DNA of 64,000 nucleotides, from contig JAEXOU010000016.1 in NCBI GenBank assembly GCA_023439125.1, positions 191,941-255,940 of the forward strand, in the 5' to 3' direction. The DNA is from Bacillota bacterium (GTDB lineage: Bacteria > Bacillota > Clostridia > Lachnospirales > Lachnospiraceae). Under the pieces are notes generated by a model. That model was not told where the DNA came from, searched no databases, and saw only the letters and a list, made by a program, of their open reading frames with translations. The position numbers were made by a program, and so were the translations under genes. Positions 42,690-51,119 of this stretch are shown here, one piece after another (the first letter of the stretch is position 1; every line of letters starts with the position of its first letter).

Positions 42690-45581
42690 ATGAAAGAATT
42701 TATCATATGTAGACAAGAGATCGCATCAGATTTTGTTATAGAAAAGGAGGCCTGGGAGGGAGTAAAGAGAATCGGTGCGCGAGTTGCACAAGATATTATG
42801 TCAGTTACCGATCGTCAACCGAGTATTATGGAACAGATCAGTAAATGCAAGACAACTAGTATTTTATTGTGTGCTACAATAGGAAAAAGTGAATTGCTTA
42901 ATCAGTTACAAGAAAAAGGAAAAGTTTCTCTCAACGAGCTAGTAGGTAAGCGAGAAAGTTATTCCCTAAAGGTAATCGAGGATCCATTTGAGGAGTATCC
43001 AAACATTCATAAAGTACTATTAATTGCGGGAAGTGACAAAAGAGGTACGATTTATGGCATGTTTCGAATCTCAGAGTTATGTGGAGTAACAGCCATGAGA
43101 TTCTGGGGAGATGTAGAACCTGTAAAACAGCACGATATTACACTACAGATGGAAGATGAAGTGTCAAAAGAACCATCTGTAGAATATCGAGGATTTTTTA
43201 TTAATGATGAATGGCCGGCATTTGGTAATTGGTGTATGGAGAAGTTCGGAGGAGTTAATGCAAACGCCTATGAGGCTATATTTGAGTTGTTATTACGTTT
43301 GAGGGGAAATTATTTATGGCCTGCGATGTGGGATTCTTGTTTTTCGGAGGATGGGCCGGGCTTACAAAATGCTCAGTTAGCGGATATTTACGGAGTGATC
43401 ATGGGAGCATCTCATCATGAGCCAATGTGTAGAGCTGGTGTAGAATGGCAGAACATTTATAAGAGTTATGGAAACGATAATACTTGGAATTTTGCTAAAA
43501 ATAAACATGCTATTACACAGTTTTGGAAAGATGGACTTTTGAGAAATCGAGAATTTGAGAACATCATTACCGTTGGAATGCGTGGAGAGAGTGATTCTAA
43601 ACTTCTCAATGAGAACTCAACTATTAAGGATAATATAGAAGCTTTAAAAGAAGTAATATGCGTCCAAAATCAACTACTACAAGAAGTAGTCAATTCGGAT
43701 TTAACAAAAGTCCCAAGAATGCTTGCTATTTATAAAGAAGTAGAAGATTATTACTATGGAAACGATGAATGTGAGGGATTACAGAATTGGAGTGAGCTTA
43801 GAGATGTGATATTCTTACTAAGTGATGATAATTTCGGAAATCTTCGTTCCTTGCCTGATCTAACAGAGGAGATGCATCCAGGTGGATACGGAATGTATTA
43901 TCATTTTGACTATCATGGTGCACCGATTAGTTATGAATGGCAGAATACAATCACACTTCCTAAAGTTTGGGAACAGATGACGATGGCATATGAGCATGGT
44001 GTGCGAAAGTTATGGATCGTGAATGTTGGTGATATTAAAGGTGTTGAATTTCCTCTCAATTATTTTATGGATTTGGCTTACGATTATGATACATGGGGAA
44101 TTAGCAATATTGATAGTGCCACCGACTATACAACACAATGGATTAAGAATCAGTTTAAGGAGCGAATCGATAAACAGATGAAAGAGCAACTGTTCGAAGT
44201 AATGAATGAATGTTCTTATTGGAGTGCAGTTCGAAGACCGGAAGCCATGAGTCCTACCATTTACCATCCGTCCCATTATAGAGAAGGGGAAAGGGTATGG
44301 AATGAAGTCAAAGCTCTGATGGATCAGCTCGAGAATCTAAAGGAGAATATGCCAGACAGTTGTTACAATGCATACTGTAGTATGATTTACTATCCTTATA
44401 TTGCAACTATGAATCTAATCTTAATGAACATTGAGGCTGGATGGAACCAATATTTTGCAAAGCGAGGTAGTAATGCAGCTAATTTATATGGGGATATGAT
44501 AAGATATCGTATCAAGTTAGATCAACAATATGTAAAAGAGTATCATGAACTGAAAGACGGCAAATGGAACCATATGATGAATTCTGCACATACTGGATTT
44601 CGAACATGGGATGCTCATAACTGGACCTACCCAATTATTATGAACACAGTTTCGATTCACGAAGCAAAAATAATTGCAGGCTTTCGAGGAAGTGACGAAT
44701 ATAGTCTTGGAGCTCATTGGCAAGAAACACAACCATTGTATGATGATTCCTTTACCAGACCAGATTGCAAAGAGATTGTTTTTGATTTGGATAGTAGAGG
44801 TGATGTCGATTTTACATATTCCATTCTCAATCTACCTGTGTGGTTAACTGCAACACCTGCATCAGGTGAAGTTAAGGCGAATGAAAAAGGAAGAGTAAGT
44901 ATTCTGTTTAAGTGCAACAGGGATCAATTATTAAAACCGGAGGATGCTTTACTGACTGTAGATATTCAATTTTCCAATGGAAACAGTACTTCTGTTAAGT
45001 TATGTATCAATGCAGTACCTAAGAAGAAGGAGAAAGAGAAGACGTTTATTGAAACACAAAATTACATTGCAATCGATGCACAACATTATTATAATAAAAA
45101 GAATATCGGAAATGATGGGTGGCAGGTTATTCGTGGTTTAGGCAAGGTAAAATCTGCATTAAAATGTTTCCCAGTCAATAGAAAATGGAACGATACAGAG
45201 GAAGTACCATCAGTAACGTACCAGTTTGAAGCAGCTCAAGGAGGAACTTATGAATTACAGGTCTATGTAGCTTCAAGAAATCCAATCAGGTATCGAGACA
45301 GTATGAAGATACAAATTGCAATAAATGATGGAGGTCAGCAAGAACTATCACTTGTATCAGACAATTATTATACGGAGTGGATTTGTAAAGAATGGGCAGA
45401 TGGTGTGCTAAATAATTCACACATAGCTTCTAGGATTATCGAAGTGAAGCAAGGAATGAATCAGTTAACCATCTATGCTAGAGACCCAGAGGTAATCTTA
45501 GAAAAGTATGTGTTGCATTCGACTAAATTTGATTTACAAGACTCTTATTTTGGACCTACGGAATCATATCATAGGATTTAG
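42690..45581 (+). CDS. GH115 xylan alpha-glucuronidase
   Basis: A 963-residue GH115-family enzyme that removes (4-O-methyl)glucuronic acid side chains from xylan or its oligomers. Visible blocks include GSDKRGTIYGMFRISE (end of the N-terminal domain), EYRGFFINDEWPAFGNW, YLWPAMWDSCF and FADPxx-like ISYEWQNT and KLWIVNVGDIK strands of the barrel, then a helical region and a C-terminal beta domain (about 690-963). No signal peptide is present, so it works in the cytoplasm on imported oligosaccharides. GGAGGAG precedes the ATG. It is divergent from an AraC regulator. Confidence 0.85.
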   Translation: MKEFIICRQEIASDFVIEKEAWEGVKRIGARVAQDIMSVTDRQPSIMEQISKCKTTSILLCATIGKSELLNQLQEKGKVSLNELVGKRESYSLKVIEDPFEEYPNIHKVLLIAGSDKRGTIYGMFRISELCGVTAMRFWGDVEPVKQHDITLQMEDEVSKEPSVEYRGFFINDEWPAFGNWCMEKFGGVNANAYEAIFELLLRLRGNYLWPAMWDSCFSEDGPGLQNAQLADIYGVIMGASHHEPMCRAGVEWQNIYKSYGNDNTWNFAKNKHAITQFWKDGLLRNREFENIITVGMRGESDSKLLNENSTIKDNIEALKEVICVQNQLLQEVVNSDLTKVPRMLAIYKEVEDYYYGNDECEGLQNWSELRDVIFLLSDDNFGNLRSLPDLTEEMHPGGYGMYYHFDYHGAPISYEWQNTITLPKVWEQMTMAYEHGVRKLWIVNVGDIKGVEFPLNYFMDLAYDYDTWGISNIDSATDYTTQWIKNQFKERIDKQMKEQLFEVMNECSYWSAVRRPEAMSPTIYHPSHYREGERVWNEVKALMDQLENLKENMPDSCYNAYCSMIYYPYIATMNLILMNIEAGWNQYFAKRGSNAANLYGDMIRYRIKLDQQYVKEYHELKDGKWNHMMNSAHTGFRTWDAHNWTYPIIMNTVSIHEAKIIAGFRGSDEYSLGAHWQETQPLYDDSFTRPDCKEIVFDLDSRGDVDFTYSILNLPVWLTATPASGEVKANEKGRVSILFKCNRDQLLKPEDALLTVDIQFSNGNSTSVKLCINAVPKKKEKEKTFIETQNYIAIDAQHYYNKKNIGNDGWQVIRGLGKVKSALKCFPVNRKWNDTEEVPSVTYQFEAAQGGTYELQVYVASRNPIRYRDSMKIQIAINDGGQQELSLVSDNYYTEWICKEWADGVLNNSHIASRIIEVKQGMNQLTIYARDPEVILEKYVLHSTKFDLQDSYFGPTESYHRI

Positions 45582-45683
45582 GTGTCAAATGTCCTTAAGA
45601 AAGAAGTCTGACGTCATTTTGCACGAGTGAGGGGAAAGGCGAAGTTTAGCTACAAGTGAATTAAAAAAGGAGAGATTGGTTAG

Positions 45684-46523
45684 ATGATTACAATACAGCA
45701 AGCAAAAGAAGATAGTTATGGAAATGCGAAAGAAAATATTTTTCTAGCATTTGATGAAAAAGGGCAATATTTTGGAAGTGGATATGTTTATCCAACGGTA
45801 AATCGACATCAGACGTATGAAACACCATATTTAATTTATGTCGCAATCAATGTGGAAGAACAACCACAAGCAGAGGAAATTAAGCAGCTGTTATTTGAGT
45901 CAATAATGGAAAGAGCAAAAACACTTCAAAAAGAAAATAAAGAGCTTAATTGTAGGATTTATGCAGGATTTGCATCAGATCAAAGCATGATGGACTTTTA
46001 TATTCGGAATGGTTTTGAAGAAGATTACAGCATTTATATGGAGGTAGATCTTGCTCAGAAAGCAGAAGATTTTAGTCAGCAAAATATAAAAGTCGAAGAG
46101 TTTAGCATTACAGAGAAAGAGGAATTTGAGGAGTTTAAAAAGCTTTATGATGAGATATTTGTAACTCCACTAGATGAAGAATTTGCAAAGGCTCAGAAAG
46201 AAGATGTCAGTTTTAGAAATTTCAAGTTTTATATCAACGAAGAATTTGTAGGAGGATTTAGTTTACGAGTAGAAGATAAATGTGGATGGATTGAAAGCTT
46301 ATATTTGTTGGAGGTACATAGGGGAAAAGGTCTCTCGAAAGTAATGATGAATTATATTCACGATTATTTTCGTGAGAAAGGATTAAGTAAGTCAAAACTT
46401 GAAGTATGGGAATTAGATAGACGAGCTGTCAATTTATATAAAACTTTTGGATATCAAGAGGTTCAAAGGAATTGTATGTTTCCAGGAATAACAGTTTACT
46501 CAGATTCTAATAAGAGCGATTGA
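45684..46523 (+). CDS. Tandem GNAT acetyltransferase
   Basis: A 279-residue protein made of two GNAT-like halves. The second half is clear: residues about 140-279 hold VGGFSLRVED, LLEVHRGKGLSKVMMNYI (the acetyl-CoA loop with R-G-K-G-L) and AVNLYKTFGYQE. The first half (about 1-130) keeps the fold pattern with a weaker loop. It follows GH115 by about 100 bases with AAAGGAGAG and may share its transcript. The substrate is unknown. Confidence 0.75.
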   Translation: MITIQQAKEDSYGNAKENIFLAFDEKGQYFGSGYVYPTVNRHQTYETPYLIYVAINVEEQPQAEEIKQLLFESIMERAKTLQKENKELNCRIYAGFASDQSMMDFYIRNGFEEDYSIYMEVDLAQKAEDFSQQNIKVEEFSITEKEEFEEFKKLYDEIFVTPLDEEFAKAQKEDVSFRNFKFYINEEFVGGFSLRVEDKCGWIESLYLLEVHRGKGLSKVMMNYIHDYFREKGLSKSKLEVWELDRRAVNLYKTFGYQEVQRNCMFPGITVYSDSNKSD

Positions 46524-46540
46524 AAATATATAGAATTAAG

Positions 46541-46583
46541 AAAAGTGTTTTGCACGAGTTTTAGTATGCAAAACACTTTTTTT
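46541..46583 (+). terminator. Intrinsic terminator, fused to repeat A4
   Basis: AAAAGTGTTTTGCA (46541-46554) pairs with TGCAAAACACTTTT (46567-46580), then T-run; repeat A4 begins in the T-run. Its stem sequence GTGTTTTGC is also the last stem of the A repeats. Confidence 0.85.
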
Positions 46584-46723
46584 ATATCATAGGAAATTCC
46601 TCCGAATTTCCTATGATATAAAAAAGCGTCCAAAAGGAAGGACGCTATGATGCACAAGCGCGATAGGAACATGTCGCTTACGCGACCGCGCTTGGCGCGA
46701 GTGTTTTGCAAGCAAAACACTAT
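46583..46723 (+). repeat. Family A multi-hairpin repeat, copy A4
   Basis: ATCATAGGAAATTCCTCCGA..complement, then an extra stem GCGTCC-AAAAGGAA-GGACGC absent from other copies, then GATGCACAAGCGCGATAGGA, the TCGCTTACGCGA core and a perfect GTGTTTTGC-AA-GCAAAACAC stem. Confidence 0.8.
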
Positions 46724-46793
46724 TTTATTGCTTAAAATATACAGGAAAAAGGATAAAGAGTCGTAATTGGGATACTTATGTTTATAAAAATAC

Positions 46794-46822
46794 TTGACGA
46801 AAGAGTGGATTTTATTTATTAT
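46794..46822 (+). promoter_or_regulatory. Promoter upstream of the ThuA-like pair
   Basis: TTGACG (46794-46799), 17 bases, TATTAT (46817-46822). The mRNA would have a 170-base leader. Confidence 0.5.
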
Positions 46823-46960
46823 AATATTGAAAATGAGAATTATTATTAAAATTGCTTTGAAGTACAACGAATAATGTTAAGTTTTTAAATTGAACTTTGG
46901 AGGAAAACGTATATAACGTTAAGTATCTTAAATAAGAAAGGAAATAGTTACTACACTTTA

Positions 46961-46980
46961 TGTCATAACGCATTATGACA
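46961..46980. promoter_or_regulatory. Dyad in the leader of the ThuA-like pair
   Basis: TGTCATAA-CGCA-TTATGACA, perfect 8-bp arms, 23 bases before the start codon at 47003, followed by AGTTTTT. It may be an operator, or a weak terminator/attenuator of the long leader. Confidence 0.35.
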
Positions 46981-47002
46981 AGTTTTTGGTAACGGTTTAG
47001 GA

Positions 47003-47614
47003 ATGGATTTAAAAATTTTAGAACTCAGTGCATCTCACGCATTTGGTGTGGGTAAAAATGATGCAAAGGATAATTTTGTAACAATAATTGATGAATATGA
47101 GCTTGGATCAACGGATTTATCTAATTACAATGTATTAATGATTACGTATTTTGTTGATCAAGAGTATCTATATAAACACAAACAAATCATTGAAGATTTT
47201 TTAAACGCAGGTAAAGTGGTTATTTTCTGTGGTCATTTATTCCGTCAGTGGCTACCTGGTTGCTCGTTATTTATGCCGAAAACTATTCATAATTATAAAG
47301 ACTATTATGTACAAGCAGTCCCTGGCGCCCCTTTATTTGAAGGTGTTGAGATGGAGGATATGGTATTTAATAAAGGTATTGCGGGATTTTTTGCGCGTGG
47401 CTATTATTATGCACCAGAGAATGCTGAAGTTTGCTTGACCTTTACGGATGGAAAAGTTATCACTTATATTGATCGACATACAACTAATGGAACGATTATT
47501 GTTCATGGTAGCCGCAGTATTTTAAGCTATCGAGATGCAACCAATACAACAAAAAAAATATATAATCAGTTACTTGATTTATTAAAAGAAGAGGTATGTG
47601 GAGGGGAAAAATAA
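47003..47614 (+). CDS. ThuA/GATase-like protein 1, unknown function
   Basis: A 203-residue protein with a class I glutamine-amidotransferase/ThuA-like Rossmann-type pattern: strands LKILELSAS, YNVLMITYF and AGKVVIFCGHLF, where the last contains a Cys at the position of a possible nucleophile. No full Cys-His-Glu triad is evident. The gene at 47614 is a paralogue, reading the same fold pattern. The ribosome-binding site is poor (AGGA touching the ATG), so translation of the pair may be regulated. Function is unknown. Confidence 0.55.
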   Translation: MDLKILELSASHAFGVGKNDAKDNFVTIIDEYELGSTDLSNYNVLMITYFVDQEYLYKHKQIIEDFLNAGKVVIFCGHLFRQWLPGCSLFMPKTIHNYKDYYVQAVPGAPLFEGVEMEDMVFNKGIAGFFARGYYYAPENAEVCLTFTDGKVITYIDRHTTNGTIIVHGSRSILSYRDATNTTKKIYNQLLDLLKEEVCGGEK

Positions 47615-48225
47615 TGAGAAAAATAGCAGTAATTTATAGTGGTCATGCACCACATTATCGTACTTTCCATGAACCTAAGTTTGCACAATATATCGAAAAA
47701 CTTATATACTTGCCAGAGCTGGAGGATACTGACCTTACTCCATTCGATGTTTTAATTGTACCATCTCAATTAAACTCCAATTTGCTATTAAAATCTGTAC
47801 GCAAGATTCATGAGTTTGCTGATTGTGGTAAGACTGTTCTTGTATTTGGTCCACAACCTTGGGAATGGTTACCGAATCAAAAGTGGGAATTTCGTCCTAC
47901 GAATTTCTGGTGGTGGGTCGAAGAAAATCCCGACAGTGGTTTACGAGTAAAGAACGAAGATCATCCGTTCTATGATTACTTTACATTAGAAGATTGTACA
48001 TGGCATCAACATGGTGTTTATTGGCCACCAGAAAACACAACAACCTTAGTTGCAACAATAGATGGAGGCTCTGTCTTATATATAGATGAAGCATCAGCAA
48101 AAGGAACTTGGATCATTACGACATTAGATCCAGACTACCATTATGGTTCTTATTTTATGCCTGCAGCAGAACGTTTCCTTGAAGCGCTGTTTCCATGGTT
48201 AAGCTCTGGGAAACTTACAAAATAA
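47614..48225 (+). CDS. ThuA/GATase-like protein 2, unknown function
   Basis: A 203-residue paralogue of the upstream protein, sharing VLIVPSQL and GKTVLVFGPQPWEWLP in the place of VIFCGHLFRQWLP there, plus similar YAPEN/YWPPEN and TWIITT/TIIVHG segments. The two are probably subunits of one complex or a tandem duplication. The Cys is replaced by Gly, so this copy is not a nucleophile-type amidotransferase. GGAGGGG precedes the ATG, whose first base overlaps the previous stop codon. An MITE-like element begins about 8 bases after its stop. Confidence 0.6.
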   Translation: MRKIAVIYSGHAPHYRTFHEPKFAQYIEKLIYLPELEDTDLTPFDVLIVPSQLNSNLLLKSVRKIHEFADCGKTVLVFGPQPWEWLPNQKWEFRPTNFWWWVEENPDSGLRVKNEDHPFYDYFTLEDCTWHQHGVYWPPENTTTLVATIDGGSVLYIDEASAKGTWIITTLDPDYHYGSYFMPAAERFLEALFPWLSSGKLTK

Positions 48226-48232
48226 GCAAGGA

Positions 48233-48433
48233 CCGCCATTTTGCACAAGGAAATATTAAAAGTATGGGATGACAAACATAATTTATACGCAACACGCTTT
48301 CGCTTGAATGAAGTCGTAACGGTACTTTGGGCCTAAAATACAGGCCAAAAGTACCGATGACTTCATAACAGTTGCTCCTAAATTACGTTTGTCATCCCTT
48401 TTTTAGCAAGTTTATGGATGTGTAAAATGGCGA
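48233..48433. mobile_element. Family B MITE-like element, full copy B1
   Basis: About 200 bp, nearly palindromic. Both ends carry CGCCATTTTxCACA (inverted), then GGGATGACAAACATAATTTA-type inverted repeats. The core holds ACGCTTTCGCTTGAATGAAG and a long stem pairing GAAGTC..CGGTACTTT..GGCCT with AGGCC..AAAGTACCG..GACTTC. There is no coding capacity. No target-site duplication is clear. A reverse-oriented copy lies at the window end. Confidence 0.6.
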
Positions 48434-48503
48434 ATGATATTATGGAAAAGTACTTTTGGCACACTAATCTTAATAGGAATTCTTCCACTCACACAAAAAA
48501 GAA

Positions 48504-48553
48504 TTGACAGCCTAACAGTTGTTCGGTAAAATAAACCTAACAACTGTTAGGCT
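48504..48553 (+). promoter_or_regulatory. TetR promoter and operator
   Basis: TTGACA (48504-48509), 17 bases, TAAAAT (48527-48532) form the promoter. AGCCTAACAGTTGTT (48509-48523) is exactly complementary to 48539-48553, so the perfect 15-bp dyad flanks the -10 box: an autoregulatory TetR operator. Confidence 0.75.
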
Positions 48554-48565
48554 AAGGAGAGAGGA

Positions 48566-49204
48566 ATGAATCAAGAGGATCAAAATACGACTAAATTACA
48601 AATTCTTAACGTAGCAAGAGGTTTATTCGCAAAAAGTGGATATGATGCAGTTTCAATTCGAGATATTGGACATGTTGTTGGAATACGTGAGAGTTCTATT
48701 TATTATCACTTTAAGAATAAACAGGAGATATTTGATCGTATTATTGATCAGATGAATCTTGTTATGGATGGAGTGAAATACACCTTCATGGAACAATTAT
48801 CAAGCGTTCAAAAGGTAAGAAAAGATGAGTTTATACTTACAGGTTGGATGTATCTTGAAATGTTTTTACTTAACAATGAAATTTATGAAACAATAAGCAT
48901 GTTACAAATCGAAAAACAAAGAAATCAGAAAGCACTTAGTTGTTATCAAAAGGTAATGTTTGAAATGCCAATTGAACATCAAAGTAATGTATTTCAAGTG
49001 ATGAAGGAAAAGGGGCTTCTTAGAAAAGAAGAGAAGGAAAAAGAGTTAGCGATGGAATACCAGTCGATGATTCTTATGGTTTTTCAGAGGTATTTTCCAT
49101 GTTTGTCTTTGAAAGAAGAAAATTTAAAAATAGCAAGACATACGCTAGAACAGTTATTAGGAAGATTCTATGATCAGTACTTAACATTGGAGGGTAATGA
49201 GTGA
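48566..49204 (+). CDS. TetR-family regulator
   Basis: Residues about 9-55 are the TetR helix-turn-helix: ILNVARGLFAKSGYDAVSIR, then IRESSIYYHFKNKQEI, the recognition helix. The remaining 150 residues are the helical ligand-binding half. The start has GGAGAG just upstream. The promoter directly in front holds a perfect 15-bp dyad around the -10 box, indicating self-repression. Its stop overlaps the start of the hydrolase gene, so the two are coupled and the hydrolase is the likely target. Confidence 0.85.
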   Translation: MNQEDQNTTKLQILNVARGLFAKSGYDAVSIRDIGHVVGIRESSIYYHFKNKQEIFDRIIDQMNLVMDGVKYTFMEQLSSVQKVRKDEFILTGWMYLEMFLLNNEIYETISMLQIEKQRNQKALSCYQKVMFEMPIEHQSNVFQVMKEKGLLRKEEKEKELAMEYQSMILMVFQRYFPCLSLKEENLKIARHTLEQLLGRFYDQYLTLEGNE

Positions 49205-50094
49205 TGAAGGTGTATAAAAATGCGAGGATGCAACAACTGATTTGGTCTACCTATGAGGAACTATTGAAACAATGGAATGTCGAAATAGAACAACAATCGA
49301 TTGAGACTAGGTATGGGACTACTCATGTAAATGTTTTTGGAAAAGAGGATGGTGAGCCATTAGTTCTTTTCCATGGAGTGGGTGATGATGCAGCTTTGAT
49401 GTGGGTATATAATGCAAAGGGTCTAGGAGATAAGTTTCGGTGTTATGCTGTGGACACGATTGGCGGACCAGGAAAAAGTGTTCCGGGGTCTGGATATAAT
49501 AAGGAATATGATGATGTGATTTGGATCGATGAGATATTAAATGTTTTAGGGCTTACTCAAGTACATATGGCAGGTGTATCTCATGGTGGATATCTTACAC
49601 AACTTTATACAATGTCACGAGCAAATCGCGTAAGACGGGCTGTTAGTTTGGCTGCTTCTGTTCCTGCTTCAACAGGTGGTAGTCCGATGCTTACAATGAT
49701 GAAAGTATTTTTACCAGAAGCTTTGTTTCCAAATGATAAGAATATAGTTCGGCTAATTAAAAAGATGACGGGTGAGAACTATGCTGCATTTACTGAAAAC
49801 ACTCTTGTATTGGAACATTTTAAATACCTAATGAAAGGATTTAACCGAAAGGCAATGTTGAATCATAAGGTAAAGGGGCTTAGTAATGAGCAGATTGATA
49901 TTGTCAAAGAGAAATGTTTATACCTTATAGGAGGTAAAGATCCTTTTCTTACATTGAAAGCTAGAGAACTACTGAATGAATACAAGGTGAATGTTACAAT
50001 CATCCAAGAAGCTGGGCATGGGATCAATCATGAATATCCCGAACGTGTGAATCAGTTAATTAGCAATCATCTTTTAGAGAAAAATACAAAGTAA
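49204..50094 (+). CDS. Alpha/beta hydrolase
   Basis: A 296-residue serine hydrolase of the alpha/beta fold. The oxyanion-type loop is LFHGVGDD, the nucleophile elbow is GVSHGG, the acidic residue lies in GGKDPF and the catalytic His in EAGHGINHE. ATG 49204 is chosen (GGAGGGT upstream) and overlaps the TetR stop codon by one base. It probably degrades or modifies a small ester or related compound sensed by the TetR protein; the substrate is unknown. Confidence 0.8.
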   Translation: MKVYKNARMQQLIWSTYEELLKQWNVEIEQQSIETRYGTTHVNVFGKEDGEPLVLFHGVGDDAALMWVYNAKGLGDKFRCYAVDTIGGPGKSVPGSGYNKEYDDVIWIDEILNVLGLTQVHMAGVSHGGYLTQLYTMSRANRVRRAVSLAASVPASTGGSPMLTMMKVFLPEALFPNDKNIVRLIKKMTGENYAAFTENTLVLEHFKYLMKGFNRKAMLNHKVKGLSNEQIDIVKEKCLYLIGGKDPFLTLKARELLNEYKVNVTIIQEAGHGINHEYPERVNQLISNHLLEKNTK

Positions 50095-50120
50095 CGCTTT
50101 TTTACGTAAAAAGGCTATAC

Positions 50121-50169
50121 GGAACCGTAGTAGAATTTGGGAATCTATAATCTATTATGGTTCTTTTTT
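50121..50169 (+). terminator. Intrinsic terminator
   Basis: GGAACCGTAGTAGA pairs with TCTATTATGGTTC, then TTTTTT. The AACCGTA..GGTTC stem resembles that of the argS attenuator at 36434. Confidence 0.75.
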
Positions 50170-50264
50170 GGTTATATGTATATGCTGGTAATTCCATATA
50201 AGTTAAGAATAGGATGAGAATTCATGATATAATAGTGATAGTGTGATTAGAAAGGGTTTATAGA

Positions 50265-50900
50265 ATGAAAGACTCATTATTTAATATATTAACGACGTTA
50301 GACGAAGAGTATGGAACTACGAAAGAAGGGTTTCTACATTATGAAGAATGGCAACTCTTATTAGCAATTATGTTAAGTGCACAGAGTACAGATAAACAAG
50401 TATACGAAGTACTGCCAAAGTTGTGGGAGCGATTTACTACGATTGAGGAAATGGCACAAGCTACTGAAGAAGAGATTGAATCCTATATTAAGACGATTGG
50501 ATTATATAAAAGTAAAGCGAAAAATATGAAAAAGTGTTGCTCACAAATTGTCTTGAATTATCATGGAATACCTCCAAAAAACATAGAGGATTTGGTAACG
50601 CTTGCTGGAGTAGGAAGAAAATCAGCAACTTTATATTTGGCAGACGCATATGGAGTTCCTGGTGTAACGGTTGATACTCACGTGCTTCGAATTGCAAAAC
50701 GACTTGGCTGGGCAAAAGGAAATAATCCAGTACAGGTAGAAAAGGAGTTAATGCAAGTATTACCAAGAGAATATTGGAACCGTATAAACTTTCAATTAAT
50801 CTATCATGGAAGAGCCATATGTACCGCAAGAAAATGTCATTGTGATAAATGTGTGTTAGAAAAGTGGTGCCAAAAAGTACAAACTCGAGAAGGAGTATGA
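50265..50900 (+). CDS. nth: Endonuclease III
   Basis: A base-excision DNA glycosylase/AP lyase removing oxidised pyrimidines. The helix-hairpin-helix LAGVGRKSA holds catalytic Lys119, and VDTHV holds Asp137. The C-terminal [4Fe-4S] loop has Cys186, 193, 196 and 202 with the exact C-x6-C-x2-C-x5-C spacing. Length (211) is standard. An extended TGATATAATAG-type -10 lies upstream near 50224. Confidence 0.9.
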   Translation: MKDSLFNILTTLDEEYGTTKEGFLHYEEWQLLLAIMLSAQSTDKQVYEVLPKLWERFTTIEEMAQATEEEIESYIKTIGLYKSKAKNMKKCCSQIVLNYHGIPPKNIEDLVTLAGVGRKSATLYLADAYGVPGVTVDTHVLRIAKRLGWAKGNNPVQVEKELMQVLPREYWNRINFQLIYHGRAICTARKCHCDKCVLEKWCQKVQTREGV

Positions 50901-50955
50901 GAAACTCTTCATTGACTGTAAATATAGTCTGTATGTAGTATGTTGTGTAATGTTC

Positions 50956-50997
50956 TGTCATCCCATTTTCAGCAAGTCTATTTACGTACAAAATGAC
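50956..50997. repeat. Half of a family B element, copy B4
   Basis: TGTCATCCCATTTTCAGCAA to GTACAAAATGAC matches one end of the MITE-like element (the inner repeat TGTCATCCC through the outer CATTTTGTAC in complement). The core and the other end are missing. It is a decayed remnant behind nth. Confidence 0.45.
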
Positions 50998-51119
50998 AAA
51001 TTAATGCATAAAACTGTTTAGAATAATATAACTGCAAGAAGTGAATGATAAATGGTGTATTATTTTAAGAAGAGTAATACAGAAATTACACAAAAAATAG
51101 ATAAAGGATGAATTATAAT

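Noticed and set aside
48233..48433. Riboswitch interpretation of the palindromic element behind the ThuA-like pair
   Set aside because: It recurs in inverted orientation and as deletion forms, which fits a mobile element and not a cis-regulatory RNA.
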